Source: Rickettsiales bacterium
GTDB taxonomy: Bacteria; Pseudomonadota; Alphaproteobacteria; Rs-D84
DNA: 15,123 nucleotides
Direction: 5' to 3'
NCBI GenBank assembly: GCA_031263295.1
Contig: JAISGC010000102.1
Location: 1 to 15,123 of the forward strand
Position 1 is the first letter of the stretch. Each line of letters begins with the position of its first letter. Below are positions 6,155 through 13,623 of the stretch, piece after piece. The notes beneath the pieces were generated by a model, which was given only the letters and a program-made list of their open reading frames with translations, ran no database searches and was not told the DNA's origin. Both the position numbers and the translations under genes were made by a program.

Positions 6155-9100
6155 ATGTTAGAGTTCTTCATAAAACGCCCGATAACAACGCTGATGTTCG
6201 TCCTGTTCTGGGTGGTTATGGGCGTGGTGTCCTATCCGAAGATGAATGTCGAGCGGATGCCGCCGATGGACCTTCCGATGGTGTCGGCGACCCTGCTGTA
6301 CCCGGGCGCGGGCCCGTCGGAGATAGAGACCCAGGTCGTCAAGCCGGTCGAGAACGCCATATCGAAAGTCTCGGGCATAAAAAAAATCACATCGCAGGTC
6401 TATCAGGACTACGCCTTTATTATGACCGAGTTCAACCTCGGCGAATCCGCCATGGAAAAGCAGCAGGAGGTCAAGGGCCAGGTTGACTCCATACTTTACG
6501 ATTTGCCCGACGCCTTGGAGCAGCCGGTCGTGAAACGGCTGAATGTTATGCAGATGTCGGTTATGGATCTGGCGATTTCGGGAACGGATCTCCGGGACGC
6601 ATACGACTTTGTGGACAAGGTTTTGTCCCAGCGCATAACCGGAATCCGCGGGGTCGCCTCGGTCGACATATTCGGCGGGCGCAAGCGCGCGATACGCGTC
6701 TTTCTGGACCCGCAGAGAATGGCGGCCAAGGGCATCTCGGTCTCGGGCATTTTGGAGGCCGTGAACAAATACAACCTGAATGTCCCGGCGGGGAAAATCG
6801 AGACGCGCTGGTCGTCGAACACAGTTCGGTTTATGGGAGAGTTCGCGGATGTGAAGGATGTCGAGAATATGCCGCTGATAACCAGCGAGGGCCTGGTTTT
6901 CAGAATGAAGGATATTGGCGAGATTGCGGATTCGGCCAAAGACCCCGAAACCGGCGGGCGGTATTTGGACGATGATGTTCTTATCATATCCGTGACCAAG
7001 GCCGAGGACGGCAACGCTGTCAAGATTTCGGACGAGATGTTCAAGCGCTTGGACGGATACAACGCATTGATAAAAAAGAGCCTCGGGGACACGGCCGAGA
7101 TGCGGATAATTTCAGACGCCGCGCGCAGCATACGGAACGAGGTCTCGGGCACGATAAACGGAATCGTAGTCGGTATCCTGCTGACGATTCTGACCCTGCT
7201 CGCCTTCACGAAGAACTGGCGGTCGACCATCATAGCATCGGTCGTTATACCGGTCTCGTTGATTTCGGGATTTTTATGGATGAACGGCGCGGGATTTTCA
7301 ATCAATTCTATGACGCTCTTGGCTATGGCCTCCGCGCTCGGAACGCTTATCGGCAACGCGATTATTCTGATTGAATCGGCGCTGACCTTGATGGACGCCG
7401 GAATGGACCCGGAGCAGGCGGCGATACAGGGCACGAAAAAAACGGCGGTCGCGATTCTGGCGGGCGTCGGCACGAACATAGTCGTGTTCTTGCCGCTTGC
7501 GTTTATGAAGGGCATCGCGGGATTGTTTATGAACCAGTTCGGAATGACCGTCGTCTATCTGACGCTGATGTCGCTGTTGTTCTCGTTCACCCTGACGCCT
7601 ATGATGATTGCAAAGTTCCTGCGCCCGACGAAGAAAAAGAAAACAAAAAAGCCCGCCGCGGCTTCGCGGCCGCTTGCGTGGTTCCGGCCCTGCTTCGACT
7701 CGCAGCTGCGGCATCCGTGGCGTTGGGTCGGATATTCGGCGCTGCTGCTGATATTCTCGGCGATGCTTATGAAGTATGTCGGCTCCGAGTTTTCTCCTTC
7801 GGCCGACACCGACGAGATTCAGATAACGGCCCGCTCACCTATGGGCGCGACCTATGAAAAGTCTCTGAAACTGGCCAAACGCATCGAAGAGAAAATGGCC
7901 GGGTTCCCGGAAATCCGCAACGCTTCGGTCAAAATCGGGCGCCGCGGATTGCAGAACATAAACATAACCGCGAACCTGGTCCCGCTTTCGGAACGGGATC
8001 CCGATAAAATCGTTGCCCAGCGCCTGGTCGCGAAACTCGCCGAAATACCGGACGCCGAGTTTCAGATAAAGGCCGGAGAGACCGGCGGCGGCGGCGGAAA
8101 CATAGCCGACACCGTCATCAATGTGACGGGCGACGACGACCGCGCGCGGGAAAAACTCGCCGACGATTTAATCGCGGAAATGAACAAGATGGACGAGGTC
8201 CAGTCCGCGATTCTGGCCGCCCAGCGCCAGAACGAGGAGATTCAGTTCATCCCGGATAAAAGCAAAATGAACGCCTGGAATGCGACGAACGCCCAGGTCG
8301 GCGGCGCGATACGAACGGCGCTCTATGGGGACGACACCTTGAAATACCGCGAAAAGGGCGAGGAGTATCCATTGGTTGTCGAGTTCGCAAAGGACTATAA
8401 AACGCTCGACGCCTTCGGCGACATACTGGTCTCGACCAGCCGCGGAATGGTCCCGGTCTCCGAATTGGGCAAGCTCGAATACAGACCCGCGTCGCGGAAC
8501 ATCTACCGCGTGGACAAACACAGACTGACGGAAATCTATGTGAACCTCGGCAAGTCGACAATCGGCCCCGTGCGCGCAAAAATTATGCAGGCGGTGGCGG
8601 AGATGGATATACCCGAGGGGCACTCGGTGCGCTTCGGCGGAATGTCCGAGATGCAGGACGAGACATCAAGCGAGATGATGAACACATTTTTGCTGGCCTC
8701 GATTCTGACATTCATACTTCTGGCCGCGATTATGAACTCGTTGGCGCATCCCTTCACGATTTGCATCGCGATAATAACATCGTTCGTCGGCGTGTTCTCG
8801 TTTATGTTCCTGACGGGCGCGACCATGAACATATCGGCGATGCTTTCGATAATAATGCTTGTCGGATTGGCGGTGAACAACGACATTCTGCTGTTGGAGC
8901 CGACGGTATCGGATATTGCGAAGGGTATGGAGCCGGAAAAAGCGCTGTGGGGGCAATACATCGACAAGTTCCGAATGATAATGATGACGACGATTGCGAT
9001 TATCGCGGGAATGCTGCCGCAATTGTTCTCGTCGGATATGTCGAAGCTTTCGATGGCGGCGGTTTTGATAGGCGGAATGGCGGGCGGATTATTGTTCAGC

Positions 9101-9169
9101 TTTATCCTGACCCCGTCGCTGTTCATCCTGGTCGAACGGGCGAGGGAAAAGATAATTCATAATTCATAA
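6155..9169 (+). CDS. RND family efflux transporter permease
   Basis: A 1004-aa inner-membrane pump of the AcrB/HAE type. Visible in order: TM1 with FIKRPITTLMFVLFWVVMGV; a large periplasmic domain with LYPGAGPSEIETQVVKPVEN; TM2-6 at about 335-475; TM7 at about 523-545; a second periplasmic domain; TM8-12 at about 690-995 after it, ending VLIGGMAGGLLFSFILTPSL. Length and duplicated architecture fit the family. The TM4 motif that is usually VDDAI or VDNAI reads LIGNAI (G400, N401), so the proton-relay aspartate pair is absent. In TM10, AcrB Lys940 corresponds to N908 and the next positions read N909-D910, so an acidic residue appears there instead. K938, R940 and T945 fall at the AcrB R971/R973/T978 positions by my hand alignment. 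The last residues (IIHNS) and the stop are encoded by the ATTCATA palindrome. Confidence 0.92.
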   Translation: MLEFFIKRPITTLMFVLFWVVMGVVSYPKMNVERMPPMDLPMVSATLLYPGAGPSEIETQVVKPVENAISKVSGIKKITSQVYQDYAFIMTEFNLGESAMEKQQEVKGQVDSILYDLPDALEQPVVKRLNVMQMSVMDLAISGTDLRDAYDFVDKVLSQRITGIRGVASVDIFGGRKRAIRVFLDPQRMAAKGISVSGILEAVNKYNLNVPAGKIETRWSSNTVRFMGEFADVKDVENMPLITSEGLVFRMKDIGEIADSAKDPETGGRYLDDDVLIISVTKAEDGNAVKISDEMFKRLDGYNALIKKSLGDTAEMRIISDAARSIRNEVSGTINGIVVGILLTILTLLAFTKNWRSTIIASVVIPVSLISGFLWMNGAGFSINSMTLLAMASALGTLIGNAIILIESALTLMDAGMDPEQAAIQGTKKTAVAILAGVGTNIVVFLPLAFMKGIAGLFMNQFGMTVVYLTLMSLLFSFTLTPMMIAKFLRPTKKKKTKKPAAASRPLAWFRPCFDSQLRHPWRWVGYSALLLIFSAMLMKYVGSEFSPSADTDEIQITARSPMGATYEKSLKLAKRIEEKMAGFPEIRNASVKIGRRGLQNINITANLVPLSERDPDKIVAQRLVAKLAEIPDAEFQIKAGETGGGGGNIADTVINVTGDDDRAREKLADDLIAEMNKMDEVQSAILAAQRQNEEIQFIPDKSKMNAWNATNAQVGGAIRTALYGDDTLKYREKGEEYPLVVEFAKDYKTLDAFGDILVSTSRGMVPVSELGKLEYRPASRNIYRVDKHRLTEIYVNLGKSTIGPVRAKIMQAVAEMDIPEGHSVRFGGMSEMQDETSSEMMNTFLLASILTFILLAAIMNSLAHPFTICIAIITSFVGVFSFMFLTGATMNISAMLSIIMLVGLAVNNDILLLEPTVSDIAKGMEPEKALWGQYIDKFRMIMMTTIAIIAGMLPQLFSSDMSKLSMAAVLIGGMAGGLLFSFILTPSLFILVERAREKIIHNS

Positions 9170-9233
9170 TGCATAATTCATAATTGGCGAGCGCCGAATA
9201 TAATTATGAATTATGAATTGTGAATTATGAATT
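9154..9233. repeat. Palindromic element, unit ATTCATA (family C)
   Basis: Arms 9154-9186 and 9201-9233 match as an inverted repeat at about 31 of 33 positions, with a short core (GGCGAGCGCCGA). Every reading frame on both strands meets a stop within three units. The left arm holds the last codons and TAA of the RND gene. The right arm ends 3 bases before the TGA of truA, so one element lies between the two convergent genes and could terminate both transcripts. Confidence 0.9.
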
Positions 9234-9236
9234 GAT

Positions 9237-9968
9237 TCAATATTCCGCCGCGACAAACATCAATCCCTCGGGCGGGGCGGTCGGCCCGGCGGCGCGCCTA
9301 TCTTTTGCGTCCAACACCGCATCAATATCAATCGGTTTGCCGCGCCCTATTTCAACCAGAGTCCCGACAATATTCCGCACCTGGTGATGAAGAAACGATT
9401 TCGCCGCGAACACGAACTCGATTTTCCATTCGTCGGCATTGATTTTTAATTCGTCCAGCGTTTTGACCGGCGATTTCGCCTGACACTCGGCCGCGCGAAA
9501 AGACGAAAAATCGTGCAGCCCAATCAATCGCGACGCGGCCGCCCGCATAGCCGCGACATCGAGTTTCTGCGGCACCCACCAGACAAAGTTTTTATCCAGC
9601 ACCGGCGGAAAATCCTGATTGGAAATAAAATATCTGTATCGCCGCATCTTGCAATCGAACCGAGCGTGAAAATCATCCGCGACCAATTCGGCATCGACAA
9701 CCGACACGGGCGCCCCCGCCAGATAAAAATTGAGCGCGCGTTTAACGACTTCCTGTTCCCTGATACCTGATACCTCAAAGTGCGCGGGCATCGCGGCCGC
9801 ATGCACGCCCGCATCCGTGCGCCCGCATCCGACGACTTCTGCGTGCTCGCCAGAAAACTTGAAAACGGCGTCTTCGACCAACGACTGAACCGACGGGCCG
9901 TCTTTATTTTTCTGGAAACCAATCAGCCCGGTTCCGTCGTATTCAAGAATCAATTTGTATTTTGCCAT
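9237..9968 (-). CDS. truA: tRNA pseudouridine(38-40) synthase
   Basis: TruA converts uridines 38-40 in the anticodon stem-loop of many tRNAs to pseudouridine. This version is 243 aa from ATG at 9968. I chose it because MAKYKLILEYDGTGLIGFQK is the usual N-terminus; an in-frame ATG 57 bases upstream would add an unlikely tail deep in fmt. The active-site motif GCGRTDAGVHA has catalytic D52. Other conserved parts are FHARFDCKMRRYRYFI and SFLHHQVRNIVGTLVEIGRG. It overlaps the 3' end of fmt by 26 bases, which implies coupling. Residues 66-73 (VSGIREQE) are encoded by a GGTATCA-type repeat shared with murG, yet the loop length matches what I recall of related TruA proteins, so function is probably retained. 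Confidence 0.93.
   Translation of the reverse strand: MAKYKLILEYDGTGLIGFQKNKDGPSVQSLVEDAVFKFSGEHAEVVGCGRTDAGVHAAAMPAHFEVSGIREQEVVKRALNFYLAGAPVSVVDAELVADDFHARFDCKMRRYRYFISNQDFPPVLDKNFVWWVPQKLDVAAMRAAASRLIGLHDFSSFRAAECQAKSPVKTLDELKINADEWKIEFVFAAKSFLHHQVRNIVGTLVEIGRGKPIDIDAVLDAKDRRAAGPTAPPEGLMFVAAEY
9752..9776. repeat. Solo GGTATCA array inside truA (family E, copy 4)
   Basis: About three and a half 7-bp units lie inside truA. On the minus strand they read GGTATCA, GGTATCA, GGGAACA, GG. 24 bp (9752-9775) are identical to 14519-14542 in murG, and the encoded peptide VSGIREQ is in the same frame in both genes. No second arm is present nearby. Confidence 0.85.
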
Positions 9969-10752
9969 ATCCGTTCTCAAAGTCTTTGGCGGACATAACG
10001 CGCTTGCCCGCGGGCTGTAATTCAAGGATTTTCAGCGCGCCGTTTTCGACGCGCGTCGAAATAATTTTAACATCGACGCCGTTGATTGTCGCCCGCCCGC
10101 CGATTGCGCGAACCTGGTTGTGAATCGCGGCCGCCGATTTCGACCAATCGATTTCGAGGTCCGACTTTTCGACCTTGCGCGAGAACGAGGGCTCGCCGAC
10201 CTGCGGCATCGGCGGAAACTTTTCGGGCGCGTCCAAGTATTCAATAACCATCGGCCCGGCGATTTCCGCAACCCGTTGCTCGACATCTTCGGTCGTGTCG
10301 TCGGGTCCGATTGCAAAGGCCCGCCGCATCAAAACGGCGCCCGCATCAACCTCTGCGGTCATCTTCATCAGACAGACGGCCGACGCGACATCGCCATTCA
10401 TAATCGCGGTTATCATAGGCGCAGGCCCGCGATATTTCGGCAAATCGGATGGATGAATATTTATCGGGTCAAACCTCAAAACATTCTCGCGCAGAATCAC
10501 ACCATAGGCCGCGACGATAATTTGCAAGCGCTCCTCCTGCCCCGCCGCGACATCGTCAAAACTCTTTATCGAAGTATAAACCGGAATACCCTTTGCCTCG
10601 GCCCATTCGTGAACCGGCGTTTTGGTCAGGACTTTTTTTCGCCCGGCCGGTTTCGGCGCGCGCGTAAAAACCGCAACGACTTCATGCGCGCCCGCAACCT
10701 TGTCAAAAATCGGAACGACGAACCCCGGCGTTCCCATCAGTATTGTTTTCAT
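9943..10752 (-). CDS. fmt: Methionyl-tRNA formyltransferase
   Basis: Fmt adds the formyl group from 10-formyl-tetrahydrofolate to initiator Met-tRNA. The formyltransferase domain is clear: MKTILMGTPGFVVPIFDKV, VAAYGVIL, and the core INIHPSDLPKYRGPAPM with N98 and H100, followed by AEVDAGAVL with D136. These match the catalytic Asn-His-Asp set of the family. The C-terminal tRNA-binding domain is present but short (269 aa against about 310-320 usually), ending in GYGKIQIDS. It follows def on the same strand, the usual def-fmt arrangement, and overlaps truA. The start has no recognisable ribosome site: only 8 bases (CTCACAAA on the coding strand) separate the ATG from the arm of the preceding palindrome. 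Confidence 0.93.
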   Translation of the reverse strand: MKTILMGTPGFVVPIFDKVAGAHEVVAVFTRAPKPAGRKKVLTKTPVHEWAEAKGIPVYTSIKSFDDVAAGQEERLQIIVAAYGVILRENVLRFDPINIHPSDLPKYRGPAPMITAIMNGDVASAVCLMKMTAEVDAGAVLMRRAFAIGPDDTTEDVEQRVAEIAGPMVIEYLDAPEKFPPMPQVGEPSFSRKVEKSDLEIDWSKSAAAIHNQVRAIGGRATINGVDVKIISTRVENGALKILELQPAGKRVMSAKDFENGYGKIQIDS

Positions 10753-10760
10753 TTTGTGAG

Positions 10761-10852
10761 GGACTAGGATTAGGACTAGGACTAGGTGTGGCTTGTTGTC
10801 GCGCTACTGCGTTATAACGAGCCACACCTAGTCCTAGTCCTAATCCTAGTCC
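10761..10852. repeat. Palindromic element, unit GGACTA (family B, copy 1)
   Basis: Perfect 32-bp arms (10761-10792 and 10821-10852) contain 6-bp units GGAYTA followed by GGTGTGGC. The core continues as an imperfect stem (TTGTTGTCGCGC facing GCGTTATAACGA). It lies exactly between def and fmt: the def TAA (10853-10855) touches one arm, and the fmt ATG is 8 bases beyond the other. Confidence 0.95.
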
Positions 10853-11365
10853 TTACCTCCTCTTCTTCACCTTCCTCATAACCATCTCCCTCTTGACTGG
10901 CGTCAGGTAATCGAGGAACAAAACGCCGTCGAGATGATCCAATTCGTGCAGGACCGCGCGCGCCGCATAGCCCGAGAACGCGCCCGAGCGCGCGTCGCCG
11001 TTTTCGTCCGTCCATTCGAGTTCGACGGATTCGGGGCGCAGAACTTCGGCGAACACGGGCCCGTCGGGGCCGAGCACGGACAGACAGCCTTCTTCCATTT
11101 TCCGCAGCGTCGAAGACTGCCGGACGATTTTCGGATTGACCAGTTTATAGACCGGCGCGTCCTTTTGATCTATGTCCGCGAAGATGACCATTCGCAGAAG
11201 CAGCCCGACCTGCGGAGCGGCCAGGCCCGCGCCCTTGTTGTCCCGCATAATTTTTTCCATGCGCGAAAGGACATCGCGTATGTTGTCGCCGACCAGCGCG
11301 ACCGGCATCGCCTTTTCGCGAAGCACATTGTCGCCGACCAAACGAAGTTTTAATTCTTCTTTCAT
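10853..11365 (-). CDS. def: Peptide deformylase
   Basis: Def removes the N-formyl group from new proteins with a divalent metal, typically Fe2+. All three family motifs are present in this 170-aa version: GAGLAAPQ (45-52), EEGCLS (91-96, metal ligand C94) and HELDH (140-144, two His ligands and the catalytic Glu). The C-terminal tail VKREMVMRKVKKRR is basic. I chose ATG at 11365; a TTG three codons upstream (11374) is also in frame but touches the repeat arm. Neither start has a clear ribosome site. It lies between rmuC and fmt with palindromic GGACTA elements on both sides, and is likely transcribed from the rmuC promoter. Confidence 0.93.
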   Translation of the reverse strand: MKEELKLRLVGDNVLREKAMPVALVGDNIRDVLSRMEKIMRDNKGAGLAAPQVGLLLRMVIFADIDQKDAPVYKLVNPKIVRQSSTLRKMEEGCLSVLGPDGPVFAEVLRPESVELEWTDENGDARSGAFSGYAARAVLHELDHLDGVLFLDYLTPVKREMVMRKVKKRR

Positions 11366-11373
11366 TTTTTTCA

Positions 11374-11454
11374 AGGACTAGGACTAGGTGTGGCTTGTAA
11401 TCGCGCTTATGCGCAATAACGGGCTCCACCTAGTCCTAGTCCTAATCCTAGTCC
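11374..11454. repeat. Palindromic element, unit GGACTA (family B, copy 2)
   Basis: The 17-bp perfect inner arm AGGACTAGGACTAGGTG (11374-11390) pairs with 11427-11443. The right arm carries about two extra units out to 11454. The core (GGCTTGTAATCGCGC facing GCGCAATAACGGGCTCC) resembles that of copy 1. The rmuC stop TAG (11448-11450) and its last codons lie in the long arm, and the def ATG is 8 bases beyond the short one. Confidence 0.93.
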
Positions 11455-12560
11455 TCACCTTCTATCGCCGCCATTTTATTCGACGCGATGCCCGACTTCT
11501 TTTTAATCTTCTCTATCCACCCGGCCATATTTCCGGCGCCGGTGGACAGGCGCTTCATGGATTCGCCGTATGCCGCGGACGCGCCGTCGAGCCGCCGCCC
11601 GACCTCGGCGAAACTTTCCGTAAAGCCCGCGTATTTTTCCCAAAGCGAATTGACCATCGCGACGACCTCGCCGATGTTTTTATTCTGCCGGTCGATTTTC
11701 AACAGGTTGTCGATTGTGCGCATCATGGGATAGAGCAACGACGGCGTGATAATCGCGACATTGTTCTTCATAGACTCGTCGATAATCTCGGGCGCCTTTT
11801 CGATGATTGCGAAATAGATTTCTTCCCGCGGTACGAACATAAAAACAAAGTCCAGATTGTAATCCTTTAACTTCTTCTGATATTCTTTCGCGCCAAGGCC
11901 GCGGATATGGTCGCGCGTGGCCCGCACCAACTCGGCAAGGTGGCCGTCCTTTTCGATCGCATCGGTCGCGTTCTCGTATTTGATATAGCTTTCAAGAGAC
12001 GCCTTGGAATCGATAATGACCTTGCGGTCGTTCGGCAGATTCAGGACGAAGTCCAAGAAATAATTCGCGCCGTCGATGCCCTTCACATTGACCTGCGTTT
12101 CGTATTCGCGGCCCTGGGTGAAGCCCAAAAGTCGAAAAATATTTTCAAGAATATTCTCGCCCCAATTGCCTTGCAGCTTCCGGCTTTGGCGGAACGCGCG
12201 CGCGAAATCGGCGGCCTCTTTGGTCAGGCTTCCGGCGGCGGCGCCGACCACCGCGACGCCCTTTTCCATATCCAATATTTTTTTATCGAAATCGCTTTTG
12301 ATTTTCTGCATCTCGGCGGCAAAGGGCGCCAGAACTATCTCGCGCGATTCCGCCGCGTGGGATTTCAAGATTTTGGCCGACAATAATTCGAGTTGCTGCG
12401 GCAGGGTTTGGTTCAGCGTCGCGAGCCTGACATTCTCGTCCCGCAGCTTTCGATTCTCGTCGGCGGCGCGGGCGGCGGATTCTTTCAGCGCGTTTGGTTT
12501 CGCCAACCACGCGATGAAAAATCCGGCAAAAAACGCGGCAAGCGCGACGACGATTTCCAT
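11448..12560 (-). CDS. rmuC: DNA recombination protein RmuC homologue
   Basis: RmuC family proteins are nuclease-like coiled-coil proteins that limit recombination at short inverted repeats; the exact biochemistry is poorly known. This 370-aa version has an N-terminal membrane anchor (MEIVVALAAFFAGFFIAWLA), a coiled coil (about 22-110), then the RmuC domain: LQGNWGENILENIFRLLGF (129-147), YETQVNV, GANYFLDFVLNLPNDRKVI with IDSKASLESY (164-192), and FVFMFVPREEIYFAII. It heads an rmuC-def-fmt-truA series known from alphaproteobacteria. A promoter lies so close to the ATG that the mRNA may be leaderless. The last residues GED and the TAG stop come from a palindromic element. A gene linked to inverted-repeat recombination among so many inverted repeats is notable but may be chance. 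Confidence 0.92.
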   Translation of the reverse strand: MEIVVALAAFFAGFFIAWLAKPNALKESAARAADENRKLRDENVRLATLNQTLPQQLELLSAKILKSHAAESREIVLAPFAAEMQKIKSDFDKKILDMEKGVAVVGAAAGSLTKEAADFARAFRQSRKLQGNWGENILENIFRLLGFTQGREYETQVNVKGIDGANYFLDFVLNLPNDRKVIIDSKASLESYIKYENATDAIEKDGHLAELVRATRDHIRGLGAKEYQKKLKDYNLDFVFMFVPREEIYFAIIEKAPEIIDESMKNNVAIITPSLLYPMMRTIDNLLKIDRQNKNIGEVVAMVNSLWEKYAGFTESFAEVGRRLDGASAAYGESMKRLSTGAGNMAGWIEKIKKKSGIASNKMAAIEGED

Positions 12561-12566
12561 TTTGGA

Positions 12567-12595
12567 ATTATACAGCGGGAATGTTTATTTTGCAA
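12567..12595 (-). promoter_or_regulatory. rmuC promoter, probably leaderless
   Basis: On the minus strand: TTGCAA (12595-12590), 17-base spacer, TATAAT (12572-12567), then only TCCAAA before the ATG at 12560. The expected transcription start therefore falls on or just before the start codon, and no ribosome site can fit. Confidence 0.75.
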
Positions 12596-12606
12596 ATTGA
12601 ACTGAA

Positions 12607-12694
12607 AGGACTAGGACTAGGATTAGGACTAGGAGGAGCTCGTTATCGCGCATCCGCGCTATCACAAGGTTCACCTAGTCCTAATCCTAGTCCT
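12607..12694. repeat. Palindromic element, unit GGACTA (family B, copy 3)
   Basis: 21-bp perfect arms (12613-12633 and 12674-12694) are preceded by one extra unit from 12607. The core (GAGCTCGTTATCGCGCATCC and onward) shares the CGTTATCGCGC motif with copies 1 and 2. It lies between the rmuC promoter and the 3' end of tRNA-Pro. A run of six T on the minus strand (12700-12695) precedes the arm. Confidence 0.93.
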
Positions 12695-12701
12695 AAAAAA
12701 T

Positions 12702-12778
12702 TGGTCGGAGCGATAGGATTTGAACCTACGACCACTTGCACCCCATGCAAGCATTCTACCAGACTGAACTACGCTCCG
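12702..12778 (-). tRNA. tRNA-Pro, anticodon GGG
   Basis: A complete 77-nt cloverleaf with encoded CCA. Acceptor CGGAGCG pairs with CGCTCCG. The D stem is GTTC/GAAT. The anticodon stem CTTGC/GCAAG encloses the loop ATGGGGT, which gives anticodon GGG after T33. The variable region is TGGTC and the T stem GTAGG/CCTAT has loop TTCAAAT. C1-G72 with discriminator A73 is the usual proline identity pattern. It reads CCC and CCU codons. No clear promoter lies in the repeat just upstream, so it may be co-transcribed with the gene before it. A T-run follows the CCA after two A residues. Confidence 0.95.
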
Positions 12779-12783
12779 TATTT

Positions 12784-12886
12784 AATGAGCAATGCGCAAT
12801 GAGCAGTGAGCAATGGAAGCCTGCCGAATGCGCCGATGCATCTTCGCGCGCCGCCATTGCTCACTGCTCATTGCTAATTGCTCATT
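12784..12886. repeat. Palindromic element, unit ATGAGCA (family D, copy 1)
   Basis: Arms 12784-12816 and 12854-12886 match at about 31 of 33 positions. The core of about 37 bp (AAGCCTGCCGAATGCGCCGA and onward to CGCGCGCCG) is similar to the core of copy 3. The right arm supplies the final codons and TAG stop of the IMPase-like gene through a variant unit (ATTGCTA instead of ATTGCTC on the plus strand). Confidence 0.93.
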
Positions 12887-13548
12887 TTATTATCCGCCAC
12901 CACGCTCCCGTTCTCGAACGCTACCCGTCCGCCCGCCTCGGAAACCAAGAGCTCCCCGGCGGCGAGTTCCGCCATATCCAGCGGCGGCAATTCGATGCGG
13001 TCATACTTTCCCGCCGCGACGAACGCCAAGTCGAGGGCCGGGCATCCGCTATCGCGCCCGAATCCGTCGACATTTTTGGAAACGGCCAGGCGCTGCGAGT
13101 GATGCGGCGAAAACAGAAACGCACCCTCGCCCGCCTCGGCATAAAACAAGACATCCTCGATGGGCGAATAAACAAGGGCTATTTTCGTCTCGCCGTTGGT
13201 GCGCAATGCGAGGGTTATCGCAAAGTGCGCGATGCCGCGAACGAAGTTTTCGGCGCCCGACAATGCGAGAGCGAACTCGTCCCGGCCCGCGACCCCGCTG
13301 TCGCCCTCATTATGAACATTCGGCGTGGACAGGCCCGCGTGCGGCCGAACCAGGGACAAATCGGAAATTATCATTTCCTCGATGCGCTCGGCGGCGGTCT
13401 TGACGAAGCGCCGCGCCGAAGGCAACGACTGCTGCAAGTTCTCGACCTCGCCGAAGTCCCTGCGCAATCCGGCGGCCGTCCGCTGCAATGCGTCGAACAT
13501 CTGGTTTAATTCGGTCGACCCGCGAATGAGCTTTTCTTCTTTATCCAT
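12874..13548 (-). CDS. Inositol-monophosphatase-like protein with degraded active site
   Basis: The 224-aa protein clearly belongs to the inositol monophosphatase fold: LRRDFGEVENLQQSLPSARR with FVKTAAERIEEMI (28-60), NFVRGIAHFAITLALR (101-116), IALVYSPIEDVLFYAEAGEG (123-142) and AAGELLVSEAGG (196-207). The metal and catalytic motifs are not conserved. The usual DP(I/L)DGT before N-F reads FALALSGA (92-99), the upstream glutamate pair is not seen at NVHNEGDSG, and the C-terminal W-D-x-A-A-G reads A-E-L-A-A-G with E194. It is therefore probably a non-catalytic paralogue of SuhB-type phosphatases, or in decay; the frame is intact. The start is the ATG at 13548, next to the repeat arm and without a ribosome site. 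An ATG at 13599 would add a tail read from the repeat (LLIAHCSLLI). The C-terminal KMSN and stop come from the next repeat. Confidence 0.8.
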   Translation of the reverse strand: MDKEEKLIRGSTELNQMFDALQRTAAGLRRDFGEVENLQQSLPSARRFVKTAAERIEEMIISDLSLVRPHAGLSTPNVHNEGDSGVAGRDEFALALSGAENFVRGIAHFAITLALRTNGETKIALVYSPIEDVLFYAEAGEGAFLFSPHHSQRLAVSKNVDGFGRDSGCPALDLAFVAAGKYDRIELPPLDMAELAAGELLVSEAGGRVAFENGSVVADNKMSN

Positions 13549-13621
13549 AATGAGCAACGAGCAATGAGCAATGAGCAATTTCGAGCTGCTATTGCTCATT
13601 GCTCATTGCCGACTGCTCATT
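13549..13621. repeat. Palindromic element, unit ATGAGCA (family D, copy 2)
   Basis: Arms 13549-13579 and 13591-13621 match at 27 of 31 positions around a short core (TTCGAGCTGCT). The rpmE stop (13624-13626) lies 2 bases from one arm, and the IMPase-like ATG (13548) touches the other. Confidence 0.92.
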
Positions 13622-13623
13622 TC

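Noticed and set aside
6496..7515. Long antisense open frame within the RND gene
   Set aside because: Antisense shadow of a conserved transporter; no ribosome site or recognisable protein features.
9154..9233. Plain bidirectional rho-independent terminator
   Set aside because: It may end both transcripts, but the stem is AT-rich with no clean T-run after it, and the unit structure matches the repeat families, so it is listed as a repeat.
12874..13599. Longer start for the IMPase-like gene that begins inside the repeat and encodes a hydrophobic tail (LLIAHCSLLI)
   Set aside because: The reverse strand of ATGAGCA units is open in every frame, so such tails arise by chance; no ribosome site and no family support. 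The ATG at 13548 is kept.
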